A stretch of 45,111 nt of DNA, from positions 1 through 45,111 of the IMG/VR virus record IMGVR_UViG_3300010883_000073. One strand, written 5' to 3'. Positions 1-9,416 of the stretch are shown here, piece after piece. How positions within the stretch are numbered: the stretch's first letter is position 1; each line of letters begins with the position of its first letter. Made by a program: the position numbers and the translations under genes. A model generated the notes under the pieces. That model was not told the DNA's origin. It saw only the letters and a list, made by a program, of their open reading frames with translations, and made no database searches. The DNA is from a virus.

Positions 1-513
1 GGGCTCGTCGCCCACATAAAATCTATTTTCTTCAAAATGTGAACCTTGTGCTAGCTGGATTGCCAGCCACTCTTCGGTTGACAGTTGAACACCAAAACTT
101 TGCAACAAGCAAAGTGATCGATGTGATACAGACATTTTCTGGAGGTCTTCGTTGTATTTGTAAAGTTGGCCTAGCTTTTCACGGTGCCAATCAGAGTCCT
201 GATCGATAAAGTAATCGTTCTCCAAGTCGCCCACTTTTCCGATATCATGGAGAAGACCGACCTTGAGTACAGAAGCAGTAGGAAGGTTATATTCCAGAGA
301 CTCGTTTATCGTTCTCATGGTGATTGTGGTGTCCAAGGAATGTTGTACTAGTCCACCCGGAGCACAGTTATACTGATCAGTGCGAGGGGAAGCAGGACAC
401 ATTATGATCCTCTCGCCGAGGTCATCTAAAAGCTTGTTTAAGCTGTCATCGCTAAGACGCCTACAGAGCTTCTCGTATGTTTTCCAGTTAGATTCAATTT
501 TTTCGATACTCAT
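1..513 (-). CDS. HD-domain phosphohydrolase (3' end outside window)
   Basis: An open frame starts at ATG 513-511 and runs without a stop to the left edge, giving 171 visible residues. The start has a good ribosome site (GGAAG, 4 nt upstream) and lies 10 nt after the stop of the preceding gene. The translation shows the HD-superfamily signature: a first His in GGLVQHSLDTT (about residues 58-68), then LKVGLLHDIGKVGDL (about residues 87-101) with the metal-binding HD pair. A later segment, HREKLGQLYKYNE, adds more His and acidic residues. HD proteins are metal-dependent phosphohydrolases acting on nucleotides or nucleotide second messengers; phages often carry one. The substrate cannot be told from sequence. 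The C-terminus is missing, so total length is unknown. Family is fairly sure; biological role is not. Confidence 0.85.
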   Translation of the reverse strand, partial: MSIEKIESNWKTYEKLCRRLSDDSLNKLLDDLGERIIMCPASPRTDQYNCAPGGLVQHSLDTTITMRTINESLEYNLPTASVLKVGLLHDIGKVGDLENDYFIDQDSDWHREKLGQLYKYNEDLQKMSVSHRSLCLLQSFGVQLSTEEWLAIQLAQGSHFEENRFYVGDEP

Positions 514-523
514 TTATCTTCCG

Positions 524-1030
524 TTAATTTATCAAGGTAGCGCCACCGTAGGCTTTCACCATGGTCTTGTTGCCGTAAATTGAGTTACGTATAAAGTTTA
601 ACACCTTTTCTGGAACTGTATCACCGGAGGCTTTAGGATTTCCTAATCTTTTCATCAGCTCGCCTGGATTTTCTGTTGCCAGCGCGCCGGCTTGATTGAC
701 CACATCCTTAGCTCTTCCACTGCCCACGGCTCCAAGCTTAACTGAGCCGGCTCCTTTAGACTTCGTCATGGTTACTAACACCCCGGGGCCTCCGAGAGCG
801 ACTTCAATATCATAATTTCCTATGTTTAGCGATCCTCCGTTAATGCCACCGTTCAAAGTATGATTCATATAGTACACACCGTCTCGAGCTGTTAAATCTG
901 CAACAGTGACACCAATTTTAACTGATTCGCCGCCAGATGAGTCTTTCTTTTTTTTCTCTTCGTCTTCGGCGCCCTCTTGGAGGATGCCGCGAATTTTTTT
1001 TCTAATGTATAGTTCGTCTAAAATGCCCAT
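524..1030 (-). CDS. Hypothetical protein with a capsid-targeting-like N-terminus
   Basis: A 168-residue protein I do not recognise. It opens with an amphipathic helix (MGILDELYIRKKIRGILQE), followed by a charged KKKK linker and a Gly-rich, beta-looking body from about residue 38 (repeated GG and short hydrophobic strands). The helix ends in L-Q-E, matching the loose (I/L)-x-E cleavage rule of T4 gp21 protease. It could therefore be a head-internal protein that is packaged and trimmed; this is inference only. It lies between the polymerase gene (18 nt upstream) and the HD hydrolase gene (10 nt downstream), so it is probably co-transcribed with both. The spacer before its ATG carries an ATATTTAG-type motif and a GAGG rather far (14 nt) from the start. 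No enzyme motif is visible. Confidence 0.7.
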   Translation of the reverse strand: MGILDELYIRKKIRGILQEGAEDEEKKKKDSSGGESVKIGVTVADLTARDGVYYMNHTLNGGINGGSLNIGNYDIEVALGGPGVLVTMTKSKGAGSVKLGAVGSGRAKDVVNQAGALATENPGELMKRLGNPKASGDTVPEKVLNFIRNSIYGNKTMVKAYGGATLIN

Positions 1031-1031
1031 A

Positions 1032-1044
1032 ACTCTAAATATAT
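1032..1044 (-). promoter_or_regulatory. Recurrent AT-rich motif (ATATTTAG type), possible promoter element
   Basis: On the minus strand this reads ATATATTTAGAGT, directly before the ATG of the 168-aa gene. It belongs to a group of similar motifs found ahead of several genes in this window. Function is unproven. The spacing here is too short for a usual leader, so this copy is one of the weaker ones. Confidence 0.2.
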
Positions 1045-1047
1045 CCT

Positions 1048-2274
1048 CTACGATCTAGAAATCCCACTGATACCCACTGGAAAATGTCCTAGTTCATGTG
1101 TTACGCCCGCGTCGACGATTGTTTTGACAGCATTATACTGCGATTCTTCAACATCGATTACTAGGGCATCATGAATTATGTATAGTGGGTCAACAGTGAT
1201 GTCTAAGATCTTAAAATTTTTCATAAGTTGTGAAAACCCACAAAGCGCAATGTCTACAGCAGTTGATTGAATATAATGGCTTACCAGTACATGACTGCTA
1301 GTTGTGTCAGGAAACAATGGGCGCCCAAGAGCATTTTCTATATTACCCTGGGATATCATCCTGTTTTTTAATTCAGATTCAATTCGCTCCAGACCAAAAT
1401 ATCTTCTAACACTTCGAATAATGTGCTTTCCATTTTGTCCCGATCCTAAAAAAGAATCCAAGCGCTGAGAAGACGCACCATACAGAGCAGAAAGTGTTGC
1501 TAACTTGGCAGTCTTGCGATCGATAGAGCCGTTAAATAACTTTTCACACATATCATTGTAGATATCTCGCGGGGCTTCAAAGCCGGCTAGATACTTCATA
1601 ACCCTTGGCTCTAATGATACAAAGTCTACTTGAATTACTCTGCCCCTTTTATGCCGCGTTCGAATCAAGTCACGGCATTTCGCTGGAAGGGTCAGAATGG
1701 ACGGCCCGCTCTCTACTATTAATCGACCGGTAGCCGTAGTCGTCTGGCTGTAGACCGCTAGCGGCGCATAACTCTCTTTATTTGGAGTAAAAGATTTTAG
1801 TGCGCTCTCAGTAGATGGACCCGATGAATTTTGTGCTATATGATTTGCTATTCTCTTTGCGCATGTCCGTGCAGAAACCAGCTTCTGTAGCACCTTTCGG
1901 CCTTGCACATAGGTTTTCATATAACCAGAGGCTTCTAAGGCACAGATGACCTCTGAGGCTGCTTCCAGGGTATTATTTAACCCCTCCTGAAACTTACCTG
2001 AAGGAAGTACCCAATTCCAGGGAATTACGTGCTTTGTGTACTCAGGATCGACTTCAGAAAATGCTGTTTTTTGGGCCGGTGACGCTATGCTCGGTATATG
2101 CATGTGAAAAATCTTGGCGACTTCTTCAATTGACTTGGTGTGTGTATTATCGCCTACAATCCATGCTTCTTCCGGGATGTCATTACTCCACTGGAACGTT
2201 TTATTTTCATCCTCAGTATTTATAATTAGGTGCTGATTAGCACCAACAGTCTTGTTCAAAATGCAGATTGTCAC
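1048..2274 (-). CDS. Family A DNA polymerase catalytic domain, no exonuclease domain
   Basis: A 408-residue protein with the three palm motifs of family A (Pol I type) polymerases in order. Motif A is VDFVSLEPR (216-224, catalytic D217), motif B/O-helix is DRKTAKLATLSALYGAS (252-268), and motif C is IIHDALVIDV (366-375, D369). Where Pol I has HDE, this protein has HDA. There is no room for a full 3'-5' exonuclease domain: only about 200 residues precede motif A and they lack recognisable exonuclease motifs. It should extend DNA or fill gaps; proofreading would have to come from a separate protein, an arrangement reported for the far-T4 phage RM378. The start is GTG (2274-2272) with a weak ribosome site. 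Its place between tail genes and an HD hydrolase is unusual for a replicase. Confidence 0.85.
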   Translation of the reverse strand: MTICILNKTVGANQHLIINTEDENKTFQWSNDIPEEAWIVGDNTHTKSIEEVAKIFHMHIPSIASPAQKTAFSEVDPEYTKHVIPWNWVLPSGKFQEGLNNTLEAASEVICALEASGYMKTYVQGRKVLQKLVSARTCAKRIANHIAQNSSGPSTESALKSFTPNKESYAPLAVYSQTTTATGRLIVESGPSILTLPAKCRDLIRTRHKRGRVIQVDFVSLEPRVMKYLAGFEAPRDIYNDMCEKLFNGSIDRKTAKLATLSALYGASSQRLDSFLGSGQNGKHIIRSVRRYFGLERIESELKNRMISQGNIENALGRPLFPDTTSSHVLVSHYIQSTAVDIALCGFSQLMKNFKILDITVDPLYIIHDALVIDVEESQYNAVKTIVDAGVTHELGHFPVGISGISRS

Positions 2275-2312
2275 ATGCTTATTTTAACACATATTAGAGT
2301 AAGTGTACACCA

Positions 2313-5300
2313 TTACTCATCTTTCTTTTTAGCATCACCCATCACAGTCATTGCATCAGCAATTCTATCGATCATTGAGCTGTAAGCACCCCAAGCGGAC
2401 AATTGCCTCATTTTTACACTTGACTTGAATTCGCCTGAGGCTATCGTATGGTCAATTCCTACTACCGCGTAGATATTGTCGACTGTTGTTCCTGTCCCAA
2501 AGTCAATAAAAATTTGCTGGCCGAAGTCCCAAAGTGGGCAACCTATTGTCTCGATAGAACAATCAACGGGATGCACACGCATGGGCACACCTGCATCACG
2601 ATTACCTTGCGGCTGATCACCGCCGCCCATGCCCTGACGTTGCATATTAATTGTTGCTAATGCTGGGTTTTCCATGCTTTGAATATCAGCAGTTAATATA
2701 CCAGAATTAGACTCACCATATCTTGCAGAGGGCATAGATCGCATCAAAAATGATTTGACAGCAGGAAAGCCTCCGGCCAATCGAAATCTTACTTTTCCTT
2801 GAAGATCTTCAACAGAGACACCTCCGACTTTTGCGCCAGCAGTGACCGGCACTGTTTCCAGTAAGCCTTCGACGAGGGCCTTATTGATTTGAGCAACAAA
2901 ATCAGCAGAATGCTCTGGATGGGCCCCCTTGTCTTTCTTGACATTGCCGGCGCTCTTTGTTATCAATCCTACTTGTGACTTTTTTGCTGCCTGGAGCATT
3001 TGATTTAGTGCGCTGTAAGAGGTGGCCTGCTTGTCATAGATATGAATTCTCAAAATAGTGTCAGAGCCGCCTGGTTTATCTGTGCCGTCTGCTGCCTTGG
3101 TCTTATTTGCAGATGGAACACACTCCTGCTTGAAAGTGAGGGATGGCATCTTAAATGATAAATTCTCTCCTTCTCCGTATGCTTTAGTCAAAATCTTTTG
3201 CTTCTCATTGTACATGGCAGTACTGTCTTTTTCGAACTTCTTGGCTACCTTTCGCTTGTGTTTGTCTTCTTTGTCGCGGGCTCCGTATATTTTTGTCATG
3301 CCATAGGCCGGAGTACCTTGATCTTTTATGAACGTCTTGTTGAGCCAGCCCATGAATTTGCCGACAGACATATTAGCTTCAAGCTTGAGCGCGTCCTTGA
3401 TCATCATCTCAAAGTCTTTGACAGGAATCGGAAACTGAGCTATATTATAGTCTCTAACAAAAGAAGCGTGTTCATTAAAAGAGTAGAAATAAAGCTGAAT
3501 ATCATCGTACTTTCCCGTTTGAGCAATGGGCAAACCTAAAAATATAGAGACTACTTTACCTAGCGACACGTACTTCGCTGATTTTTTGGTTATCTTAGTT
3601 GTATATGCATTTATATCTACTGCCCAAGGATCTGGGGTCTTTGTACTCTTGACTAGCGTTATTTTTCTTTTGACTTCAGCAGCAACTGTCTTTTTGAGAT
3701 CAGCTACAGCGCCTGTTTTTCCGGAGCCATCCTTTCCGTATAGACCTTGAAGGGAGTCTTCTAGGGATTCTATCTCTTCAACACTTTTCTTGCCTCGGTT
3801 TTTCTTGATGAATGCACGAACTTTCGCGAGGTCTTCTTTTTTAATATTCATCGCGCCTTGTGTCGAATTGGCCACTCCAAGAACATCACCGTCTCCCCCG
3901 ACGTCGCCGGCGCCGCCCATGTTTTTCCCGATCTTTTTTCTTATCTCAGAGATAGCCTCTGTGAGTTTGTCTATTGCCTTAGTTTGTTCCTCAACATCAC
4001 CGCCCTGGCCTATCTTACACTGATGCTGATCACCCCCGGGCAGCATAGCAAGCTTGACACTAATTGTTACCTGTCCTACTTCGTCAAACGAAAAAGACGA
4101 ATTAACAACTTTGTATTTTTCTTTACACCTTAGATTCCCAATAAACGCGCCAAAGAGGCTAGTATTAGGTGACATAAGATGCTCATTACCAGATGCACCA
4201 TCCAGAACTTGAAATCTATGTGCCTTACAGTCCGGGTGGGCCCATCCGTATTCTATTAGAAAGTGGGTTCTATTGAATGAATCAGGCTTAACAAAGGGCG
4301 CAATTTCAGAAAGTCTGGACCTATCGTGGAGAACCAGCTCCATTTCTGCTGTTTTGTAAGACATCATCCCCATTGTGGGTGATACATTAACATTGAACGA
4401 TGACAATGACATGAACGGCCGGAAGCGGTCGATGACTGGTGCCGATCGACGGCCGCCTGGATGTGGGTCATTGTCGCCTAATTTTTCACCTGTTAATTGA
4501 TTGGTTTCCGCCTGCTCAATTGTATCAAATTCATAATGTAACTCATTTGCGTTTATAAGAGTTTGAGGTGCCGTGAACATTTCCATGCCAACTGTGGCTA
4601 TCGGAGATGGTACTGCATCTGTGTCTCCTGCTTGTGCCTCGTCTTCCTTGATTTCAGCAGCAACAGTGGCATCAACAGCGTTCATCATTGTTTGAGATGG
4701 GCCAGAAACATTATCGTTGCCTATAAGAAACTGTCCTAAAGACATTTGAGTTATTCTACCTGAACCGCCGTCTTCTGCCATTTGCAACATTGGTGTTTTA
4801 GTTATAGCAATAATGTCTATGAATGGAACCGCTCTACTAATTTCAGTTGTAGGAAGTGCATTAAGAAATATGCTTAAAGCTCCGGTGTCTCTATTTGCTG
4901 GGTTTAGGCGCGTCGGAAATATTTGAATTACTGATAAATTGGGAGACTCATCTTTATCCCCATCTGTGGGTTTTGCATTTACCTGTTCTTTTCCGCCTGC
5001 TTTTAGACCCAGGGTCTCAGCCATAGAATATACATCTTTTTTAGGCCAACCCTGGTCGTCCATCTTGGCGCCGGCAGTTGTGCCATTCATTACTTTACAT
5101 TTCGAAGCGTTGTCTACACCTTCTTTTTCAAATGTAATTCGAAATGTTTTTGTTAAAAGCTCTTCATTGTCACCCCACGAAGTTTCGGCAACTTGATCTA
5201 CAATATCAATGGCTCTCAGACCGCCTTCTTGCATATCAAGAATAACATTTGCAACATTACCAATTGGATCGGGTTCTGATGTATCTCCAGTTGACCAATC

Positions 5301-5423
5301 TGATGATGCTTCGTCCCCTGAAACCAAAAAGTTCATGAATGCGCTTTTAGAGATTACACCAAAATAGGGGCCTAACTTCTTAATAATGAAGTCTAATTCT
5401 GATCGGACTGTTAAATCTGGCAT
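2313..5423 (-). CDS. Giant baseplate hub-like structural protein
   Basis: A 1036-residue protein read 3 nt after the stop of the LysM-like gene. The first third is acidic and low in clear motifs. A folded section begins around residue 337 (SLSSFNVNVSPTMGMMSYKT), with residues such as EYGWAHPD following. A helical, probably coiled-coil part follows around 480-600. The C-terminal section (about 970-1010, IDFGTGTTVDNIYAVVGIDH then GEF) resembles the hub fold of P2 gpD/late-control-D and similar baseplate proteins. The order tape measure, LysM/gpX-like, then gpD-like is the classic myovirus arrangement and supports a hub role. It would sit at the tail tip beneath the tube. The length is about two to three times that of gpD or T4 gp27, so extra domains are present. 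Structural role is likely; the precise T4 equivalent is uncertain. Confidence 0.65.
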   Translation of the reverse strand: MPDLTVRSELDFIIKKLGPYFGVISKSAFMNFLVSGDEASSDWSTGDTSEPDPIGNVANVILDMQEGGLRAIDIVDQVAETSWGDNEELLTKTFRITFEKEGVDNASKCKVMNGTTAGAKMDDQGWPKKDVYSMAETLGLKAGGKEQVNAKPTDGDKDESPNLSVIQIFPTRLNPANRDTGALSIFLNALPTTEISRAVPFIDIIAITKTPMLQMAEDGGSGRITQMSLGQFLIGNDNVSGPSQTMMNAVDATVAAEIKEDEAQAGDTDAVPSPIATVGMEMFTAPQTLINANELHYEFDTIEQAETNQLTGEKLGDNDPHPGGRRSAPVIDRFRPFMSLSSFNVNVSPTMGMMSYKTAEMELVLHDRSRLSEIAPFVKPDSFNRTHFLIEYGWAHPDCKAHRFQVLDGASGNEHLMSPNTSLFGAFIGNLRCKEKYKVVNSSFSFDEVGQVTISVKLAMLPGGDQHQCKIGQGGDVEEQTKAIDKLTEAISEIRKKIGKNMGGAGDVGGDGDVLGVANSTQGAMNIKKEDLAKVRAFIKKNRGKKSVEEIESLEDSLQGLYGKDGSGKTGAVADLKKTVAAEVKRKITLVKSTKTPDPWAVDINAYTTKITKKSAKYVSLGKVVSIFLGLPIAQTGKYDDIQLYFYSFNEHASFVRDYNIAQFPIPVKDFEMMIKDALKLEANMSVGKFMGWLNKTFIKDQGTPAYGMTKIYGARDKEDKHKRKVAKKFEKDSTAMYNEKQKILTKAYGEGENLSFKMPSLTFKQECVPSANKTKAADGTDKPGGSDTILRIHIYDKQATSYSALNQMLQAAKKSQVGLITKSAGNVKKDKGAHPEHSADFVAQINKALVEGLLETVPVTAGAKVGGVSVEDLQGKVRFRLAGGFPAVKSFLMRSMPSARYGESNSGILTADIQSMENPALATINMQRQGMGGGDQPQGNRDAGVPMRVHPVDCSIETIGCPLWDFGQQIFIDFGTGTTVDNIYAVVGIDHTIASGEFKSSVKMRQLSAWGAYSSMIDRIADAMTVMGDAKKKDE

Positions 5424-5426
5424 CTG

Positions 5427-5723
5427 TTATCCTATGTAGACCATTACTTTTTCTATATCAGTGGGTATTTTAATTCTAGTTCCTGGCGGAGCTTGTAAAG
5501 CCCATCCAATTCCGCTGCATGCTGCAATTACCCACCACAGTTGGCCATTTCCTAAATGCTTGCCCGCTAAATGATCGAGACGTTGATTTTCTTTCAACAC
5601 GTATGTAACACAGGGTATTCTTCCTGCGCGCGCAGCCTCAAACAAGATAGCAGAAACACGACTTGTCCCTAACTTTTCGCCTCCGTCTAGACGACGTGTT
5701 CTTCTATAACGTGATACTGACAT
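5427..5723 (-). CDS. LysM-like baseplate protein (T4 gp53 / P2 gpX type)
   Basis: A 98-residue protein with a LysM-like core: RLDHLAGKHLGNGQLWWVIA (48-67), then a Gly/Trp turn and the APPGTRIKIP strand (78-87). The pattern 'x-LD-x-IA-x-x-x-(Y/H)-G-x-x-x-LWWVIA ... PPGT-x-I-x-IP' is typical of P2 gpX, and T4 gp53 carries a related LysM-type fold. These proteins join the tail tube or hub to the surrounding wedges. The start ATG (5723-5721) has AGGAGA upstream. The gene lies 24 nt after the stop of the 1222-aa tail gene and 3 nt before the hub-like gene, so the three are almost certainly one transcript. No membrane segment or catalytic motif is visible. The family call is firm; equating it with gp53 specifically is likely but inferred. 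Confidence 0.8.
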   Translation of the reverse strand: MSVSRYRRTRRLDGGEKLGTSRVSAILFEAARAGRIPCVTYVLKENQRLDHLAGKHLGNGQLWWVIAACSGIGWALQAPPGTRIKIPTDIEKVMVYIG

Positions 5724-5747
5724 TTTCTATTCTCCTGTTAGAAGGCA

Positions 5748-8700
5748 TTATAAGGGTAAGCCTGATGCTCCTGCCTCGGCTTCGTCGGCGGCATCTCCTG
5801 CCGCGTCTTCGGCTTCCTCTACAGCAGCGGCAGCTGCCTTCGCTTCTGCGGCTGCCCGTTCTTTCGAGGACAATTCCCAGTCCTGCCCAATTGGATCGTG
5901 TCCTACAACTCCGGAAGCTGTTCCTACGTTGTAGGCAACAGACCTCATCATTCCATCAGAGTCGAGACCCATTGGGATGTCGTGGATCGGAGAGTACGAA
6001 ACAGAGACTTTCATCATTTGCGGAGCTCTCATTCCTGGTTTTGTCTCCCACGTAGACTCTGCCCAGTCAAAGCTAAGATCTGTAATGAATCCTGCTAAGC
6101 CTTTACCCATTGCGCTTTCGAACGATCTTACAAGATAGTTTTCCTGACCTGGGTTCGCGCCGTCGGTCTCAGACCCTGCGAAGAATCTTCTAAGCTCTCC
6201 GCCGTCTGCGGCGCCGCGGGTGGGTACTGCGAGACCCTCGAGGGCGTCTTCTTTTATTCTCTCGATTCCCGCTGGTGAAAGACCTGCAATCTCAGTATGT
6301 AGTGCACGATGATACTCAAACTTCTTTTTATCGTTATACTTTTTGCCAAGCGCTGTAAACGCCGGCGAGCCGTTCTTAACTTTGACTAGATACGCCATTC
6401 TTTTATAATATGTTCCGGGCTTGTCCGCTTCTACTTTCTCCGCCTCATCAGAGCCTGGCGATCCCGATTTATGATCTGCAAATGCGCCTGGGGATGACGA
6501 CCCTTTTGCAGCACCGTCCGGGACTCTTTTGATAATTTCTACTTCAACATCACTCTTATATTTGTGAAGCTTGAGAGCAGGAGTATGTTGCTCTGTCTTG
6601 GATTTGAGGTCCCTTGACAATTCTCCCGCATCAGTTCGTACCCAATAGCTGGTCGGGGAAGATTTAAGCATTACCAGATCCCCTTCTCGATACCCAAATT
6701 CAGAGTCACCTCCGGTCACGTCGTGTCCCGTACTGCCGGCGGCGGTTAAAGCAGAGCTCTGTGCTGTGTCACTTCCGCCGGGGTCAATCTCCCTCAACGC
6801 TTGGGCTAGCTTTGCAGCCTTCTCCGCGGCCTTAAGAGCTGCGGCGTAGTCAGCTAAATCCTTAGGGTCAACCTCACCCTGATCTAAAGTAAACGCATCG
6901 CCCGGTTCTCCCAAACCGAATAGTCTCATTAGGCCGAACTTAGAATAGTTGGACTTGAGCATATCGCCAAAGCGAACTCTAAGCATAGGAGAAGCAGTTG
7001 GTATCTGGGAAAAGGGTTGTACGAACTTTGTCGCGAGGTCGCCTTCGCCTTGAATCATGGTTCTACCTCTAGAGTATTGTGGGTATATCATAGAAACAAG
7101 CTTGTTAATATCCCAATACATCTGGTTCATGTCCTCTTCACTAGTGGCTGCCACAATAAAGCCAAATGATATGCTTCTAGTTGTTTTGTTATAGATCATA
7201 ATATCATCAGCTCTTCCGTAAGCTGACATAGAAGAGTAGTCTGCAGAGAATCCATCAGATAGCTCAGTCATAAAAGCATGAAAAGAGATAATTTCATTTG
7301 TTCTTAAGTCATGAAAGTAGAATGGCATGTACTCGGAGTCTAATTGTTGTTCTATCCAGCTTACATACTCAGTAGGTAATCGTCCTCTCGAAAGTGACTT
7401 ATCTCCTTCGTATTTCGCGCCGGACCCCATATCCCCACCTCCTTCGAGATCTTGCGGTGGAAATGAACTTTCTTCTCCGTATCCGGGGGCATACATTCTT
7501 TCGAATGGCATGCCGGTTGAATAGGCATCGAGGTCCTTAGTGGGTACAATTCCGGACTTCCTCATTCGTACCTGGGCCCGCCCAAAAGACGCCGGGTAAA
7601 TATATCTTTTCGGAGCTGATGTGTGACGCCATGCTAAACGTCCAGGCTCTTTCGGACCTGGATCCCACCAGTGACCTGGCGTCATCTCGCGGCTCTTAGA
7701 GTGACGATGAACTGCGCCTGTACCCAGTTTGTTGATTTCTTCATTAAGTGTTGGGTGACCTCTCTTTGAATGTAATCCTTTCTCGCCTACTTTGACCATG
7801 GTCATCAAAAACTTCCATGTTGCTGATGTGGTTATGGCCTCAATAATTTTAAGCACCTGGGTTATCATCCCTCCAAGCCCTAAGTCAGGTCCCATATCAG
7901 AAATTGCACGTTCAATTTGCTGGGTGTCTCTTGTTACATTTCTTGTTATAACAGAATAATATCCGGGGGTCATGGCAATGTTGCCAATAGACTCCATGAT
8001 ATCAGTCCAGTCGGTCCCGGGCATTCCAGGAGTTGCGGATTCGGGTGACGGTATTGCCGGTATGCCATAGAACAATAAAATTCCAAAAAACATGGACGAT
8101 CCAAAGTTTTGTTCTGGGATGTGCATATTAAATAGCTTACTGAAGAAATCACCTGCTCTGTCCTTTGACAACGAGTGACGACCGTAAGCCAAATCTAGCG
8201 GCGGCGTATTTGATGGAACTTTTCCATCATTTTTGGATGACGACGCGGCGCCAATGCCTTCTGCTATAGCCATAATAAGTGCAGAAGATACAACAAGTGC
8301 AGCAAGGCTTATTACTGTATTCACAACCATGCCCAAAGGAAGTGGGCCATCGAAATGCTCATACTCACTAGTCATTTGTCCGTATGTCTTCTTTCCATCA
8401 ACATCACCGTCGCCAGTAAGAATACTGGATCGAACGCCTGCATCGGCTGCTACGATAGCTTTGCCACCCTTAGTATTCATTGCTCGAAGGGTTCCCATAT
8501 TAATTGTATTCCAGCCAGTTAGCTGTTCTATAGAAGGGAGCATTGCAATATCATATTTGCCGCCGATGCCTGCACTGTCGGGATCTATGTCGTGCCCTAC
8601 AGCTCTTGATAACAGATCTTCGCCAATCTTTTTGAGATCGTCCTCTTCAATAACTTTGGCTTCGGGGTCATAAACACCCATCTTTGATTGCTGTGAATAG

Positions 8701-9416
8701 CCAAATTGATTTTTCTCATTGTCTGTCATAAAGGGTGTGCTGGTTGACGGATTCCATCTATTGACCAACATCACACTGGAGATTCTTTTTTGAACATCAG
8801 TTTTCATGTCAGCAGTAGGAAATTTACTGGGCGCGCCTAATATACCGCCTGGGTCTGGCTGCGCTTGTACAGATGTGAGCAAATGATGACCACCGCGGCC
8901 TTTTTCTTTATCAAGAAGCGGCCCGCCATCGCCCCCTTCAATAAACGGATTTTCAGTAGCAGCGCCCCACTTTCCATAAGTGCTGTTGCTTAGATCTTCA
9001 AAATATCTTGCTTGATCTTCGTTGAATCCTTGTGCGGTGTTTAGAAACGTTCCAAGTGTGGTGCCTTCGTCTTTTATCTCTTTAGCACTTTCCTCAGAAT
9101 TCTGGCCGGGCTTGTACGGAGAGGAGAAAGGAGACTGGCCTACGTTAGATTCTTCATTTTCTGGTGTAACTTGAAATGAATTGCCCTTATTGAGCTTTCG
9201 ACGTGATTGATGAGATGCTTCCCCAGAAGACACTTTGTTTATGTAGTCTTTTAGCGATTCATGGGCATCCGGGCTCAGATCATAGATATCAGCAGCAGGA
9301 TCGGGAAGCGGTTCCCTTTCTCCTGTGATCGAATTGTGACCAGGATTATATAGCTCGTCTGGATCTAGCCCTTTGGAGAGCGTGGTCCAAGTATCATGTG
9401 TCTTCTTGGTCGTCAC
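5748..9416 (-). CDS. Large tail/baseplate structural protein of unknown role
   Basis: A 1222-residue protein starting at GTG 9416-9414 with a strong AGGAGG ribosome site; the start lies inside the end of the upstream gene (23-nt overlap). The N-terminal third is hydrophilic and rich in Gly, Pro and Ser. A hydrophobic stretch near residues 355-390 (GMVVNTVISLAALVVSSALI) and a second near 445 look membrane-seeking. A compact folded segment begins around 697 (MPFYFHDLRTNEIISFHAFM) and continues through SISFGFIVAATSEEDM to LVSMIYPQYSRGR; I associate this segment with structural proteins of large T4-like phages, without a firm T4 equivalent. The C-terminal end is Ala/Glu-rich. Lying between tape measure and LysM/hub genes, it is probably part of the tail tip or hub. 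No enzymatic motif is seen. Confidence 0.65.
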   Translation of the reverse strand: MTTKKTHDTWTTLSKGLDPDELYNPGHNSITGEREPLPDPAADIYDLSPDAHESLKDYINKVSSGEASHQSRRKLNKGNSFQVTPENEESNVGQSPFSSPYKPGQNSEESAKEIKDEGTTLGTFLNTAQGFNEDQARYFEDLSNSTYGKWGAATENPFIEGGDGGPLLDKEKGRGGHHLLTSVQAQPDPGGILGAPSKFPTADMKTDVQKRISSVMLVNRWNPSTSTPFMTDNEKNQFGYSQQSKMGVYDPEAKVIEEDDLKKIGEDLLSRAVGHDIDPDSAGIGGKYDIAMLPSIEQLTGWNTINMGTLRAMNTKGGKAIVAADAGVRSSILTGDGDVDGKKTYGQMTSEYEHFDGPLPLGMVVNTVISLAALVVSSALIMAIAEGIGAASSSKNDGKVPSNTPPLDLAYGRHSLSKDRAGDFFSKLFNMHIPEQNFGSSMFFGILLFYGIPAIPSPESATPGMPGTDWTDIMESIGNIAMTPGYYSVITRNVTRDTQQIERAISDMGPDLGLGGMITQVLKIIEAITTSATWKFLMTMVKVGEKGLHSKRGHPTLNEEINKLGTGAVHRHSKSREMTPGHWWDPGPKEPGRLAWRHTSAPKRYIYPASFGRAQVRMRKSGIVPTKDLDAYSTGMPFERMYAPGYGEESSFPPQDLEGGGDMGSGAKYEGDKSLSRGRLPTEYVSWIEQQLDSEYMPFYFHDLRTNEIISFHAFMTELSDGFSADYSSMSAYGRADDIMIYNKTTRSISFGFIVAATSEEDMNQMYWDINKLVSMIYPQYSRGRTMIQGEGDLATKFVQPFSQIPTASPMLRVRFGDMLKSNYSKFGLMRLFGLGEPGDAFTLDQGEVDPKDLADYAAALKAAEKAAKLAQALREIDPGGSDTAQSSALTAAGSTGHDVTGGDSEFGYREGDLVMLKSSPTSYWVRTDAGELSRDLKSKTEQHTPALKLHKYKSDVEVEIIKRVPDGAAKGSSSPGAFADHKSGSPGSDEAEKVEADKPGTYYKRMAYLVKVKNGSPAFTALGKKYNDKKKFEYHRALHTEIAGLSPAGIERIKEDALEGLAVPTRGAADGGELRRFFAGSETDGANPGQENYLVRSFESAMGKGLAGFITDLSFDWAESTWETKPGMRAPQMMKVSVSYSPIHDIPMGLDSDGMMRSVAYNVGTASGVVGHDPIGQDWELSSKERAAAEAKAAAAAVEEAEDAAGDAADEAEAGASGLPL

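Noticed and set aside
380-583. Plus-strand frame of 67 codons near the left edge
   Set aside because: It covers the start of the minus-strand HD hydrolase gene and the end of the 168-aa gene, both better supported.
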